Assembly: GCA_016705685.1 (NCBI GenBank)
Contig: JADJLB010000002.1
Coordinates: 310,001 to 374,000 of the forward strand
Direction of reading: 5' to 3'
DNA from: Propionivibrio sp.
GTDB lineage: Bacteria; Pseudomonadota; Gammaproteobacteria; Burkholderiales; Rhodocyclaceae
Length of the DNA stretch: 64,000 bases
The first letter of the stretch is position 1; the number at the start of each line of letters is the position of its first letter. The notes under the pieces are model-generated. The model did not search any database. It was not told the DNA's origin and saw only the letters and a list, made by a program, of their open reading frames with translations. The position numbers and the translations under genes are program-made. Shown here in pieces: positions 22,958 to 31,708 of this stretch.

Positions 22958-23947
22958 ATGTCGGGTCGGCCCCTGATTGCCGTAACCTCGGGTGAGCCGG
23001 CTGGGATAGGGCCGGAAATCTGTCTGCGCCTGATTGAATTCAATTCAGCCGCAGGCAACGCAGATCTGCTTATCCTTGCCGATCGAAAGCTGCTGGCCGA
23101 GCGTGCTGAAGCCGTCGGTTTCGCAGGCAAGTTACGCGAATGGACAAGCGGATTACATCCGGCACCAGGATGCCTCGATGTTCTGCACGTTCCACTGTCC
23201 GTGCCTTCACACCCTGGGCAGCTCGATCCGGCCAATGCGGACTATGTCCTTCAATTGCTCGATCGGGGTATCGAGGGTTGTTTGTCGGGAATCTATGCCG
23301 CCATTGTAACGGCGCCGGTCCATAAAGGCGTGATCAACGATTCCGGAATTCAATTTACCGGCCATACCGAATATCTGGCTGAAAAGACGGGTACGCCGCA
23401 TGTCGTGATGATGTTGGCAGGCGGTGGTCTGAAAGTCGCCTTGGCGACAACCCATCTGCCCCTGAAAGCGGTGTCACCGTCATTGACGCAGGAGTCGCTC
23501 GAACAGACAATACGCATTCTGCATGCGGAAATGGTCAGAAAATACGCCATCACAAAGCCGCGAATTCTGGTTGCCGGGCTGAACCCCCATGCCGGCGAAG
23601 GCGGTTATCTCGGGCATGAAGAAATCGAGGTCATCACGCCGGTGCTGGAGCGATTGCGTGCCGAGGGTCTGCAACTGATAGGCCCATTGCCTGCCGATAC
23701 GATGTTCACTCCACCGATGCTGGCGCAGGGTGATTGCATATTGGCGATGTACCACGATCAAGGGCTGACGGCGCTGAAGTATGCGAGTTTTGGCAACGGA
23801 ATCAACATAACGCTCGGTTTGCCGATCATCCGCACCTCGGTCGATCATGGCACCGCCCTCGAGTTGGCCGGAAGTGGACAGGCCGATCCGGGGAGTCTTT
23901 TCGCTGCTGTCGAACAAGCCATAGCGATGGCAAGCAGACACATGTGA
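22958..23947 (+). CDS. pdxA: 4-hydroxythreonine-4-phosphate dehydrogenase
   Basis: NAD-dependent step of pyridoxal phosphate synthesis. 329 residues with a GAGGAG ribosome site. Conserved segments are VTSGEPAGIGPEICL, IVTAPVHKGVIN, FTGHTEYLAE, GLNPHAGEGGYLGHEE and MYHDQGLTALKY, which include the metal-binding histidines. Third gene of the lptD-surA-pdxA-rsmA operon; rsmA follows after 80 bp. Confidence 0.98.
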   Translation: MSGRPLIAVTSGEPAGIGPEICLRLIEFNSAAGNADLLILADRKLLAERAEAVGFAGKLREWTSGLHPAPGCLDVLHVPLSVPSHPGQLDPANADYVLQLLDRGIEGCLSGIYAAIVTAPVHKGVINDSGIQFTGHTEYLAEKTGTPHVVMMLAGGGLKVALATTHLPLKAVSPSLTQESLEQTIRILHAEMVRKYAITKPRILVAGLNPHAGEGGYLGHEEIEVITPVLERLRAEGLQLIGPLPADTMFTPPMLAQGDCILAMYHDQGLTALKYASFGNGINITLGLPIIRTSVDHGTALELAGSGQADPGSLFAAVEQAIAMASRHM

Positions 23948-24027
23948 TGCGGAGAGTCCGGCATGCCGAACATGAAGATCATGTCATTTCGCGTTGAGGG
24001 AAAAGAACAAGCATCCGGGCCGGCAGG

Positions 24028-24864
24028 ATGAGCAAACACATTGCCCGCAAACGTTTTGGGCAGCATTTTCTGGTTGACCCGCAAGTGATCGCAGAAATCA
24101 TCAACGCCCTGGGGTTGAAGCGCGATGATTTTGTCATTGAGATCGGGCCGGGTCTGGGCGCGCTGACCGAGCCATTGCTAACACGGCTGGATCACTTGCA
24201 TGTCATCGAGATTGACCGCGACATCATATCCCGGCTCAAGCAGTGGTATGCACCTGAAAAACTCACCCTGCACGAAGGCGATGCCCTGACCTTCGACTTT
24301 TCTTCGCTTTCCCAGAACGCAACCCCAAGCCTACACATTGTCGGCAATTTGCCCTACAACATTTCGACGCCGCTCCTGTTTCATCTGGCGGGTTATGCGA
24401 AACATGTTACCGGCATGCATTTCATGCTTCAAAAAGAAGTCGTCGAGCGCATGGTAGCTGAACCCGGCACCAAGGATTTCGGGCGTCTGTCGGTCATGCT
24501 TCAGTATCGTTTTGTGATGGACTGGCTGTTTGACGTTCCTCCAGAGTCTTTTGACCCTCCGCCTAAGGTCGACTCTGCCGTGGTGCGCCTGATTCCCCGT
24601 CTTCCTGAGGAATTGTCGGCACGGGATGAGGCGATGTTTGCGGCGCTGGTTTCCGCCGCTTTCTCACATCGCCGCAAGATGTTGCGCAACAACTTGAAGG
24701 GGATTCTTGACTTGGCCGAATTCGAGCGACTTGGTGTGTCTTCATCGGCGAGAGCTGAGGAGCTGTCGGTCGAAGATTACATCCGCATGGCAAATAGGTT
24801 GACCGGGAATCCTGAGACACGTCAACGCCTAGTCCATGGCGCTAAGGAAACGACCCGCCTTTGA
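24028..24864 (+). CDS. rsmA: 16S rRNA dimethyladenosine transferase
   Basis: Dimethylates A1518 and A1519 of 16S rRNA (KsgA). 278 residues. The N-terminus [16 protein letters not shown] is typical. The SAM-binding motif is [15 protein letters not shown] and the catalytic motif is NLPYNIS. The C-terminal segment [17 protein letters not shown] is conserved. Last gene of the operon, convergent with the DUF2892 gene 33 bp away. Confidence 0.98.
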   Translation: MSKHIARKRFGQHFLVDPQVIAEIINALGLKRDDFVIEIGPGLGALTEPLLTRLDHLHVIEIDRDIISRLKQWYAPEKLTLHEGDALTFDFSSLSQNATPSLHIVGNLPYNISTPLLFHLAGYAKHVTGMHFMLQKEVVERMVAEPGTKDFGRLSVMLQYRFVMDWLFDVPPESFDPPPKVDSAVVRLIPRLPEELSARDEAMFAALVSAAFSHRRKMLRNNLKGILDLAEFERLGVSSSARAEELSVEDYIRMANRLTGNPETRQRLVHGAKETTRL

Positions 24865-24897
24865 GGAGCGTCGCTTCTCAGGATCGGGCCTGTTCGT

Positions 24898-25095
24898 TCA
24901 GTGTTGTTTGTTGGTCGGACAGGTATTCATGCCGAGAAGCGGGTAAGCCGGGCACCAGCCGATCAACCCGGTCAAAAAGGGTACAACGCCGATCCAGCCC
25001 CAAACACCAATGATGCCCATCGCCGCAAGTGCCGTCAGGACAATGCCCACAGCAATGCGCAGGATCCGATCAATACCACCAACATTTGCTTTCAT
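24898..25095 (-). CDS. DUF2892 membrane protein
   Basis: 65 residues from the ATG at 25095 (MKANVGGIDRILRIAVG); a GTG four codons upstream is also open. Two hydrophobic segments (about 10-28 and 31-47) are followed by GWCPAYPLLGMNTCPTNK, whose two conserved cysteines mark the DUF2892 (YgaP C-terminal-like) family. Inner membrane. Its function is unsettled; relatives occur with rhodanese and sulfur-stress genes. It follows the Crp/Fnr gene and has a palindromic site and a -10 hexamer in front of it. Confidence 0.88.
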   Translation of the reverse strand: MKANVGGIDRILRIAVGIVLTALAAMGIIGVWGWIGVVPFLTGLIGWCPAYPLLGMNTCPTNKQH

Positions 25096-25122
25096 GATTG
25101 CAATCACTCAAGGAACGATGTG

Positions 25123-25171
25123 GGGTAGAGTCTATGTCCAGAATGTCGTGCTGTATGTAACCTAGGTCACA
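25123..25171 (-). promoter_or_regulatory. Crp/Fnr-type operator with class-II-spaced promoter for the DUF2892 gene
   Basis: Positions 25156-25171 read TGTAACCTAGGTCACA, a 16-bp near-perfect palindrome of the form TGTRA-N6-TYACA, the layout of Crp/Fnr-family sites. On the minus strand a -10-like TAGACT lies at 25134-25129. If transcription starts near 25122, the palindrome is centred at -41.5, the class II activator position. The site lies between the Crp/Fnr gene and the DUF2892 gene, so the neighbouring regulator is the natural candidate to bind it; that is inference. Confidence 0.6.
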
Positions 25172-25221
25172 GAACAAGAGTTTTGATAATTCGGTTGTGC
25201 TGTTGGGCGTGTTGCACGGCT

Positions 25222-25911
25222 CTACCCGTCAATCGGTGGTGGCCGATCGAGGCCTGCCACTTGCCTCAGTCCGTTGCGGTCAAGCACGCGGATCCGCTCA
25301 CGCCCCAGGGAAACGAGTCCTTGCGCGGCAAACCCTTTCAGCAGTCGGCTGATCATTTCCCTGACGCTGCCCAGTTCATCGGCCAGCAATTGATGCGTGG
25401 CCTGGATCGGTTCGGCCTTGGCGAGCAGCAGCTTTGCCAGTCGCTGGTCCAGACGGTGAAAGGCGACTTCCTCGAGGAGCAGCATCATATCGGCCAAGCG
25501 CTCGGCGAACAGCCGAAAAACGAAGTCGCGGAAGGCGGCATTCTGTGCGATCAAACACTCAAACACGCGTTCCGGCAGGACGACCATGCGCAGGGATGTC
25601 TCGGCAATGCCGCAGGCCGTATAAGTCACATGGCCAAGCAGACAGCTTGAAGTGATGACGCATGAATCACCCGGTTCGACACGGTAGAGCAGCATTTCGC
25701 GCCCGGCAGGCGTACATTTCACGATCTTGATGGTTCCCGATATCAGCAGGGGAAAGCCGTGACAGGGTTGTTGCTCGGCAAATAATTCCGCACCTTGGTT
25801 AACGCTGACCACAGCCTTCGGGTCGCACAATGCGGCAAGTACATCGCCATCAAGCGCACCAATCGCCGGGTAGAGCGCCAGCAGCTCGGTGGCCGGGAGA
25901 GACGGGCTCAT
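25222..25911 (-). CDS. Crp/Fnr family transcriptional regulator
   Basis: 229 residues from MSPSLPATELLALYP at 25911, an ATG that overlaps the xthA stop (ATGA); the frame extends upstream only inside xthA. The N-terminal cyclic-nucleotide-binding-like fold has GFPLLISGTIKIVKCTPAGREMLLYRVEPGDSC. The C-terminal winged helix recognition region is ADELGSVREMISRLLKGF. The FNR iron-sulfur cysteine cluster at the N-terminus is absent, though the core holds several cysteines (SCVITSSCLLGH, YTACG), so thiol or other sensing is possible. It probably acts on the palindrome 50 bp downstream of its own stop. Confidence 0.92.
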   Translation of the reverse strand: MSPSLPATELLALYPAIGALDGDVLAALCDPKAVVSVNQGAELFAEQQPCHGFPLLISGTIKIVKCTPAGREMLLYRVEPGDSCVITSSCLLGHVTYTACGIAETSLRMVVLPERVFECLIAQNAAFRDFVFRLFAERLADMMLLLEEVAFHRLDQRLAKLLLAKAEPIQATHQLLADELGSVREMISRLLKGFAAQGLVSLGRERIRVLDRNGLRQVAGLDRPPPIDG

Positions 25912-26678
25912 CCGCCGGATATTTCTGCCGTCACCGGCGCATGGTCGGAGGGGCGTTCGCGTTTGCGCATCGCACGGTCGATTCCAGCCGCATGGCACCG
26001 TTGCGCCAGCGGTTCGGTGAGCAGAATGTGGTCAATGCGCAACCCCTCATTCTTTTGGAAACCCAGCATCCGATAATCCCACCAGGAGAAGCTCTTTTCC
26101 GGTTGTTCAAAAAGACGGAAACTGTCTTTCAATCCTAATGCCAGCAAACGCCTGAAGGCGTCCCGTTCTGGATCGGAACAAAGAATCTGGCCAGCCCAGG
26201 CGGTTGGGTTATGGACATCGCGGTCGTCCGGAGCAATGTTGAAGTCGCCGGCCAGCGCCAACAGCGGGTCGGCTTGTAGCAGCTCGCCCAGCCAGACTTC
26301 CAAGCGGGCCAGCCAAGCGAGCTTGTAACCGTACTTGTCGCTGCCGACGGCCTGTCCGTTGGGTATATAGGCGCAAACGACACGAATGCCATTCACCTTG
26401 GCGGCGATCAGCCGTTTTTGCGGGTCGGGAAAATGAGGGTTGTCGCGAATGATATCGCTCAAAGGGTCGCGCGACAGCAAGGCCACGCCGTTGTATGTTT
26501 TTTGTCCGGAAAACTCAACCTGATAACCGGCCGCTTCAAGTTCCTTGCGTGGAAAATGCGGATCGTCCAGCTTGGTTTCCTGAAGGCAGACCACATCGGG
26601 ATTTTTTTCTGCCAGCCACTCAAGCAATTGCGGCAGGCGTACCTTCAGCGAATTGACGTTCCACGCCGCCAGTTTCAT
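25908..26678 (-). CDS. xthA: Exodeoxyribonuclease III
   Basis: AP endonuclease and 3'-5' exonuclease of base excision repair. 256 residues. Conserved EEP-fold motifs are WNVNSLKVRLP, LQETKLDD, LAGDFNIAPDDRDV, FSWWDYR, RIDHILLTEPL and the catalytic SDHAPV. It overlaps the Crp/Fnr gene at its 3' end by 4 bp and the DUF4124 gene at its 5' end by 4 bp, forming a tight minus-strand chain. Confidence 0.97.
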   Translation of the reverse strand: MKLAAWNVNSLKVRLPQLLEWLAEKNPDVVCLQETKLDDPHFPRKELEAAGYQVEFSGQKTYNGVALLSRDPLSDIIRDNPHFPDPQKRLIAAKVNGIRVVCAYIPNGQAVGSDKYGYKLAWLARLEVWLGELLQADPLLALAGDFNIAPDDRDVHNPTAWAGQILCSDPERDAFRRLLALGLKDSFRLFEQPEKSFSWWDYRMLGFQKNEGLRIDHILLTEPLAQRCHAAGIDRAMRKRERPSDHAPVTAEISGG

Positions 26679-27187
26679 TGGGCAAAAGTGCCCGACGGCT
26701 TGGCGCCATACGGCGCGGATTTAGGATAGCCGGCGAGATCGAGCAGGTTGTTCCAGGCACCAGGTTCGAACCCTTTGAAAGTCTGCAGACCGACGCTGAT
26801 GCTGGGAACGCCGGCCGCGCTGCCGAGCTGCCGTGAAAGATCGGCAATTTCCTCCTCGGTCTTGAGCATTTTTTCTGCGAAAGGAACAGCGCGCCCATTG
26901 AGCAGACCTCGTGCGGCATTGCATTCCTCGGTACAACTGGCAGTCGTATATAAGGTAACCGGAAACTTATCAGCCGCCTGGCGCGTCGCATACGGTAGCT
27001 GTCGATCCTCGGCGGCCCCGCGGCTTCCGACTTGAGTGACCTGTTTGGTGCCGGACGGTGGCGGCTTGTCGGAGAAGATGGTCTGCCCCGTCGTCTTGTC
27101 GATCCAACGGTATGTCGACGTTTGGGCATAGACAAATGAAGCACTGAACAACGCGATGAAAATTAGAATATGACGTAGCTTGAGCAT
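26675..27187 (-). CDS. DUF4124 and glutaredoxin-like domain protein, exported
   Basis: 170 residues. A signal peptide (ILIFIALFSASFVYAQ) is followed by a DUF4124 domain (TYRWIDKTTGQTIFSDKPPP) at about 24-50. A glutaredoxin-like region at about 75-150 contains VTLYTTASCTEECNAARGLL and ends with GFEPGAWNNLL. The cysteines are spaced C-x3-C (CTEEC) instead of CxxC, so redox activity is uncertain. Probably periplasmic. It overlaps xthA by 4 bp. Confidence 0.85.
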   Translation of the reverse strand: MLKLRHILIFIALFSASFVYAQTSTYRWIDKTTGQTIFSDKPPPSGTKQVTQVGSRGAAEDRQLPYATRQAADKFPVTLYTTASCTEECNAARGLLNGRAVPFAEKMLKTEEEIADLSRQLGSAAGVPSISVGLQTFKGFEPGAWNNLLDLAGYPKSAPYGAKPSGTFAQ

Positions 27188-27204
27188 GGCTAAATCCTCC
27201 GAAA

Positions 27205-29325
27205 TTACGCTGGGATCATACCACTGTGCCGCAGCAATGCTTCGACCTGTGGATCGCGGCCGCGAAATGCCCGAAAGTTTTCCAGTGCCGGTCGTGAGCC
27301 ACCGACCGACAGGATTTCATCGAGATAACGCTTGCCGGTGGCCGGGTCGAATGCATTGCCGGTTTCTTCGAAGGCCGCATAACAGTCGGCGGAGAGAACC
27401 TCGGCCCATTTGTAGCTGAAATATCCTGCACCGTAACCGCCCGCAAATATGTGCGAAAAGCTGTTCGGAAAACGGTTCCATTCCGGGGGCATCATGACGG
27501 CGACCTCGCGCCGCACTTCGTCAAGAAGGTCGAGCACGCCCGACCGGCCTACATCCGTTACCGTCGGATCGAATTCGCTATGCAAAAGCATGTCGAACAA
27601 GGAGAACTCGATCTGGCGAACGATCTGCAGCCCGCTCTGAAAGTTTCTGGCGGCCATCATCTTGTCGAACAGTTCCCGTGGCAGGGGAAGGCCGGTGTCG
27701 ATGTGCGCGGTCATTTCCTGCACAACGCTCCATTCCCAGCAATAGTTTTCCATGAACTGCGAGGGCAGTTCGACGGCATCCCACTCAACGCCATGGATGC
27801 CCGAAACGCCAAGTTCCTCGACCTGAGTCAGCAGGTGATGCAGGCCATGGCCTGCTTCATGAAACAGCGTGGTGACTTCGTCGTGCGTGAATGTGGCGGG
27901 CCGCGGCATTCCATCCTTTTCGCCGACTGGGCGCGAAAAGTTGCAGTTAAGGTAAGCGACCGGCTTCTGAATACTGTCGATCGAATTGTTGGAGAGACGT
28001 CGACGGGTAATCGCCTCGTCCATCCAGGCGCCGCCGCGTTTGGTTTCGCGGGCATAAAGGTCAAGGTAGAACTGGCCGATGAGCTGGCCGGCGTGGTCGC
28101 CGCTACCGGCTTCGATGCGGAAGAAACGCACATCCTCATGCCAAACGGGAGCGGTATCCGGCCTGATGCAGACACCGAACAGGGTTTCGATAACGTGGAA
28201 AAGGCCGGCCAGCACTTTGGCCTCGGTGAAATACTGCTTCACTTCCTGTTCGGAAAAAGCGTAGCGCGCCTGCAACAGCTTTTCGGAAGCGTAGCCGACA
28301 TCCCAGGGTTCGAGTGTTTCAATATCCAGTTCCAGGCGAGCAAATTCGCGCAATTCAGTCATGTCCTTTAGCGCGAAGGGCCTGGCCTTGACAGCCAGGT
28401 CGCGCAGGAAGGTGAGCACCTGGGGCACCGATTCGGCCATTTTTCGAACGAGTGACACCTCGGCGTAGTTAGCGTAACCGAGCAGTCGCGCTTCGTCTCG
28501 GCGAAGTTCGAGAATGCGCTGGATGAGTGGGGTATTGTCCCATTGGCTCGGGCCGAATTCAGAGGCACGGGTGGCACTGGCGCGGTACATTGCGGCACGA
28601 AGGCGTCGGCTATCGGCGTATTGCATTACCGGTAGATAGGACGGCATATGTAAGGTGAATTTCCATGCCGGAGCGGATTGGGATTCGTCATCCTGTGACG
28701 CCTTGAAGTGTTTTTCTGCGGTTTCCCGGGCGGCCTGTTTGACATCGTCAGGCAAGCCGGCGAGTTCGGCTTCGTCGGTCACGATTTCGCTAAAGGCATT
28801 GGTCGCATCGAGGATGTTTTCCGAAAACTTGGCAGCGAGGCTGGCCAGTTCTTCGGTGATCGCCTTGAAAAGCGGCTTCTTGTCCTCCGGCAGTTCGGCC
28901 CCGGCGAGGTGGAAATCGCGGATTTCGTGATCGACGATCCTGCGCTGAGCCATCGATAACTCGGCATATTCGCTGCTGTTCCGGAGTGCCTTGTATTTTG
29001 CAAACAGCCTGAGGTCTTGGCCAATCTCGGCATTGAAGCCTGAGACTTCCGGCAGCATGCGATTGTAAGCTTCCCGCCATTCGGGGATATCATTCACGGC
29101 ATGCAAATGACAAACGATTCCCCAGGCGCGTGTGAGCTTTTCGAAGCAATCACTTAAGGGCGCAGCAAAGGTCTCCCAACTGGCTTCGACAGCGTCATCG
29201 GTAAGCTGCTCGACGAGTGCGCGAGCTTGTGTCAGCAGTGCGCCAACCGCCGGATGAACATCGGCAGGGGTAACAGTATCGAAACGTGGCAAGCCGGAAA
29301 AATCGAGCAGAGCGTTGGTATGCAT
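27205..29325 (-). CDS. prlC: Oligopeptidase A (M3 metallopeptidase)
   Basis: Cytoplasmic zinc peptidase that degrades oligopeptides and cleaved signal peptides. 706 residues from MHTNALLDFSGLPRFD at 29325; longer readings overlap the DUF2189 gene. The zinc motif HEAGHGLHHLL (HExxH) and the downstream glutamate region DAVELPSQFMENYCWE are present, and the C-terminus GGSRPALENFRAFRGRDPQ is typical. It starts close after the DUF2189 gene on the same strand. Confidence 0.96.
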   Translation of the reverse strand: MHTNALLDFSGLPRFDTVTPADVHPAVGALLTQARALVEQLTDDAVEASWETFAAPLSDCFEKLTRAWGIVCHLHAVNDIPEWREAYNRMLPEVSGFNAEIGQDLRLFAKYKALRNSSEYAELSMAQRRIVDHEIRDFHLAGAELPEDKKPLFKAITEELASLAAKFSENILDATNAFSEIVTDEAELAGLPDDVKQAARETAEKHFKASQDDESQSAPAWKFTLHMPSYLPVMQYADSRRLRAAMYRASATRASEFGPSQWDNTPLIQRILELRRDEARLLGYANYAEVSLVRKMAESVPQVLTFLRDLAVKARPFALKDMTELREFARLELDIETLEPWDVGYASEKLLQARYAFSEQEVKQYFTEAKVLAGLFHVIETLFGVCIRPDTAPVWHEDVRFFRIEAGSGDHAGQLIGQFYLDLYARETKRGGAWMDEAITRRRLSNNSIDSIQKPVAYLNCNFSRPVGEKDGMPRPATFTHDEVTTLFHEAGHGLHHLLTQVEELGVSGIHGVEWDAVELPSQFMENYCWEWSVVQEMTAHIDTGLPLPRELFDKMMAARNFQSGLQIVRQIEFSLFDMLLHSEFDPTVTDVGRSGVLDLLDEVRREVAVMMPPEWNRFPNSFSHIFAGGYGAGYFSYKWAEVLSADCYAAFEETGNAFDPATGKRYLDEILSVGGSRPALENFRAFRGRDPQVEALLRHSGMIPA

Positions 29326-29389
29326 GGGAACCAGGGAAGTGTTGTTTAGAAAGCGGGTCGGGCACAGCCGTCCGCAAGATTCGTCAGGA

Positions 29390-30166
29390 TCATTTGTCCA
29401 CGAGATCGCGATAAGCGTGCCATGAGGCATGGCCAAGCAGCGGCATGGTCAATGCCAGGCCGAAGAGTACGGTGGCAAAACCAGCCAGCGTCAGAATTAC
29501 GACCAGCAGGGCCCATAACGCCATGACTTTCGGGTTGAGCACCGTGGCGCGAAGGCTGGTAATCATGGCGGTTACAAAGTCAACGTCGCGGTCGATCAAC
29601 ATCGGTATCGAGACGGCGCTGACGGCAAAAACAAGCATGGCCAGACAGCCTCCGACGACAAACCAGGCCAGGGTTACACCGGCAAATGCGGGATTAAGCA
29701 ACACGTCAAAAATGAAGGCCGAAAGATCCGGCGTTATGCCGGGTACGAGCAATGCGAATATCACCGCCGAGGTGCGCTCCCACACGATGGCTACAAGGGT
29801 TAGCAACAGGCCAAACATGGCCATCGACTGGCCATTGCGGCGCCAGCCGTCCAGGGATTCGTACAATGTCGTCGCTTTTCCTTCAGCTTGGCGCCGGCTA
29901 ATCTCATACAGCCCACCAGCGAGCAGAGGAGCGATCAGAATGAATCCGGAAACAGCGGCGGTGAAAAGATACGGCCTGCTCCAGGAAAAGATCAGCACCA
30001 AGGCGCCGGCCAAGGCGAACAACAGGCCATAAGTCATGCTGGTCACCGGGTTGGCGCGCACGTCCAGCCAGCTAGACTTGAGCCAGGCCAGTGGACGATT
30101 TAGTCCGACCCGACGCACGACAGGGAAGGAAAATCCCTGATCGATCGGGGGTTGTGAATCATTCAT
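29390..30166 (-). CDS. DUF2189 integral membrane protein
   Basis: 258 residues with six or so hydrophobic segments, for example MTYGLLFALAGALVLIFSW, LIAPLLAGGLYEISR and ALWALLVVILTLAGFATV. The N-terminal PVVRRVGLNRPLAWLKSSWLDVRANP and the central PMLIDRDVDFVTAMITSLRA are DUF2189 hallmarks. Inner membrane; function unknown. It precedes prlC with a short gap. Confidence 0.9.
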   Translation of the reverse strand: MNDSQPPIDQGFSFPVVRRVGLNRPLAWLKSSWLDVRANPVTSMTYGLLFALAGALVLIFSWSRPYLFTAAVSGFILIAPLLAGGLYEISRRQAEGKATTLYESLDGWRRNGQSMAMFGLLLTLVAIVWERTSAVIFALLVPGITPDLSAFIFDVLLNPAFAGVTLAWFVVGGCLAMLVFAVSAVSIPMLIDRDVDFVTAMITSLRATVLNPKVMALWALLVVILTLAGFATVLFGLALTMPLLGHASWHAYRDLVDK

Positions 30167-30339
30167 GCTCGCTACTCCGCAGGTCTTATTGAAGCCGTCC
30201 GACTACGAATTTGGGTGCAAGTTCGGGTGTACGAGTTCGCCTTGGGCGTAATTCAGGCGGTTCGGCAGAGCGCAGGCCTTCATATGCGGTGCCTGGGTTC
30301 CAGAATGATAGAAAACCAGCGAACTCGCGTGATTATGAA

Positions 30340-31668
30340 TCAATCGGCGTGGTTAGTGTCTTCGACTTCGAGCGCCAGGGCTTTTCGCATGCGCTTGATG
30401 CCGAAAAGCGCGAGGATCGCGATCAGGGGTATCGATAGGGCGGTGACGATTGGCGGGGAAATGCCGGGAAAAACGTGTTTGCCACCCTCGGCAAGATATA
30501 GCACAAGCTGCGCACCATAATTGGTGATGGCTACAATCGATAGCCCTTCAACGGTTTCCTGCAGGCGGAGCTGAACTCTTGCCCGCGTATTCATCTGGGT
30601 CAGTTGTTCTTGATTCTGCCGTTTGAGTTCGATATCGACCCGCGTGCGCAGTAACTGGCTATTGCGCGCAACGCGGCCAGACAGGTCTTCCTGTCGTTTG
30701 GCCATGGCGGCACAGGTGTTCATCGCCGGCAGGAATCTGCGCTGCATGAACTCATGCAGCGTTTGGTACCCTGAAACGCGAATCTCGCGCAATTCTTCGA
30801 TGCGTTGCCAGACGAGGCTGTTGAAAGCGCAGGAGGCGCCAAAGCGAACCGTGGTGCGCGCCACCGAATGCTCCACTTCTGCAGCCATCCTGGAAAGATC
30901 GGTCAGAACGGCACGTTCGTCATCGGGCGAATTGGCATGTACGATGTGGTCCATCAACTCGGCCAATCGGCTTTCCGCGCCGTTCAACCAGTGACCGACT
31001 TCGGTGGCAACCGGCAGTCCGAGCAAGGCCATCATGCGATAGGTCTCGATCTCGAACAGACGCTGAACCGCGCGGCCGGGCTGGCGACCGGCCAGGCTCT
31101 CATCGAGCAGGAGGAAGCGCGAAAATCCGTTGTCAAACATGAAATCGGTGAATACCCAGGCGGCCCCATTGGCAATTCGGGAAACGACCATTTGCCGCCC
31201 GGACTTTGGCGAAAGGCCGGCAAAAACGGACTCGGGCGAAAGGTCTGCCGTCGAGCGCAACTCGATATGCGTGGCCACAATCAGCTTGCCCGGAATCGAT
31301 GACACCCAGTCCGGGAATACGCTGTCAAACGCCGTGGCATCGGGGTCACGCGGCTCGCCGGCACGCAACGGACGAAAGAAAGTGTAACTCGAATATTCAG
31401 TATGCAGTTCCCAGCGCATCTGAAAAATTCCGGCATCCAGCATCAGATGTGTGGCCGAATTCTCGATAAATTTACAGGGACTGGTCTGGCAGATACGCAA
31501 GACGTTTTCGTGTTCTTCCTGAGCGGACAAACCGTCATGCTGAAAGGCAAGATGCGAGACCAGCGCTGGGCAACTCAGCGGGATGGGCGTACGTGCATGA
31601 AACTCGTTATTCAGATAATCACGTAAAGGGTGTTTCTCAATAGCGGAAAAATTGAATCGAACGTGCAT
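30340..31668 (-). CDS. DUF3422 family protein
   Basis: 442 residues starting MHVRFNFSAIEKHPLRDYLNNEFHAR, the family N-terminus, with a CCAGGAGAG ribosome site. The central part is soluble. Near the C-terminus two hydrophobic segments (about 370-390 and 400-420: GLSIVAITNYGAQLVLYL, ALSIPLIAILALFGI) suggest a membrane anchor, preceded by a coiled region rich in Arg and Gln. Function unknown. It lies 40 bp downstream of pyk on the same strand. Confidence 0.9.
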   Translation of the reverse strand: MHVRFNFSAIEKHPLRDYLNNEFHARTPIPLSCPALVSHLAFQHDGLSAQEEHENVLRICQTSPCKFIENSATHLMLDAGIFQMRWELHTEYSSYTFFRPLRAGEPRDPDATAFDSVFPDWVSSIPGKLIVATHIELRSTADLSPESVFAGLSPKSGRQMVVSRIANGAAWVFTDFMFDNGFSRFLLLDESLAGRQPGRAVQRLFEIETYRMMALLGLPVATEVGHWLNGAESRLAELMDHIVHANSPDDERAVLTDLSRMAAEVEHSVARTTVRFGASCAFNSLVWQRIEELREIRVSGYQTLHEFMQRRFLPAMNTCAAMAKRQEDLSGRVARNSQLLRTRVDIELKRQNQEQLTQMNTRARVQLRLQETVEGLSIVAITNYGAQLVLYLAEGGKHVFPGISPPIVTALSIPLIAILALFGIKRMRKALALEVEDTNHAD

Positions 31669-31708
31669 TAACTCTCCTGGAAATAAGAATCGCGATATAT
31701 GTTCCGGC

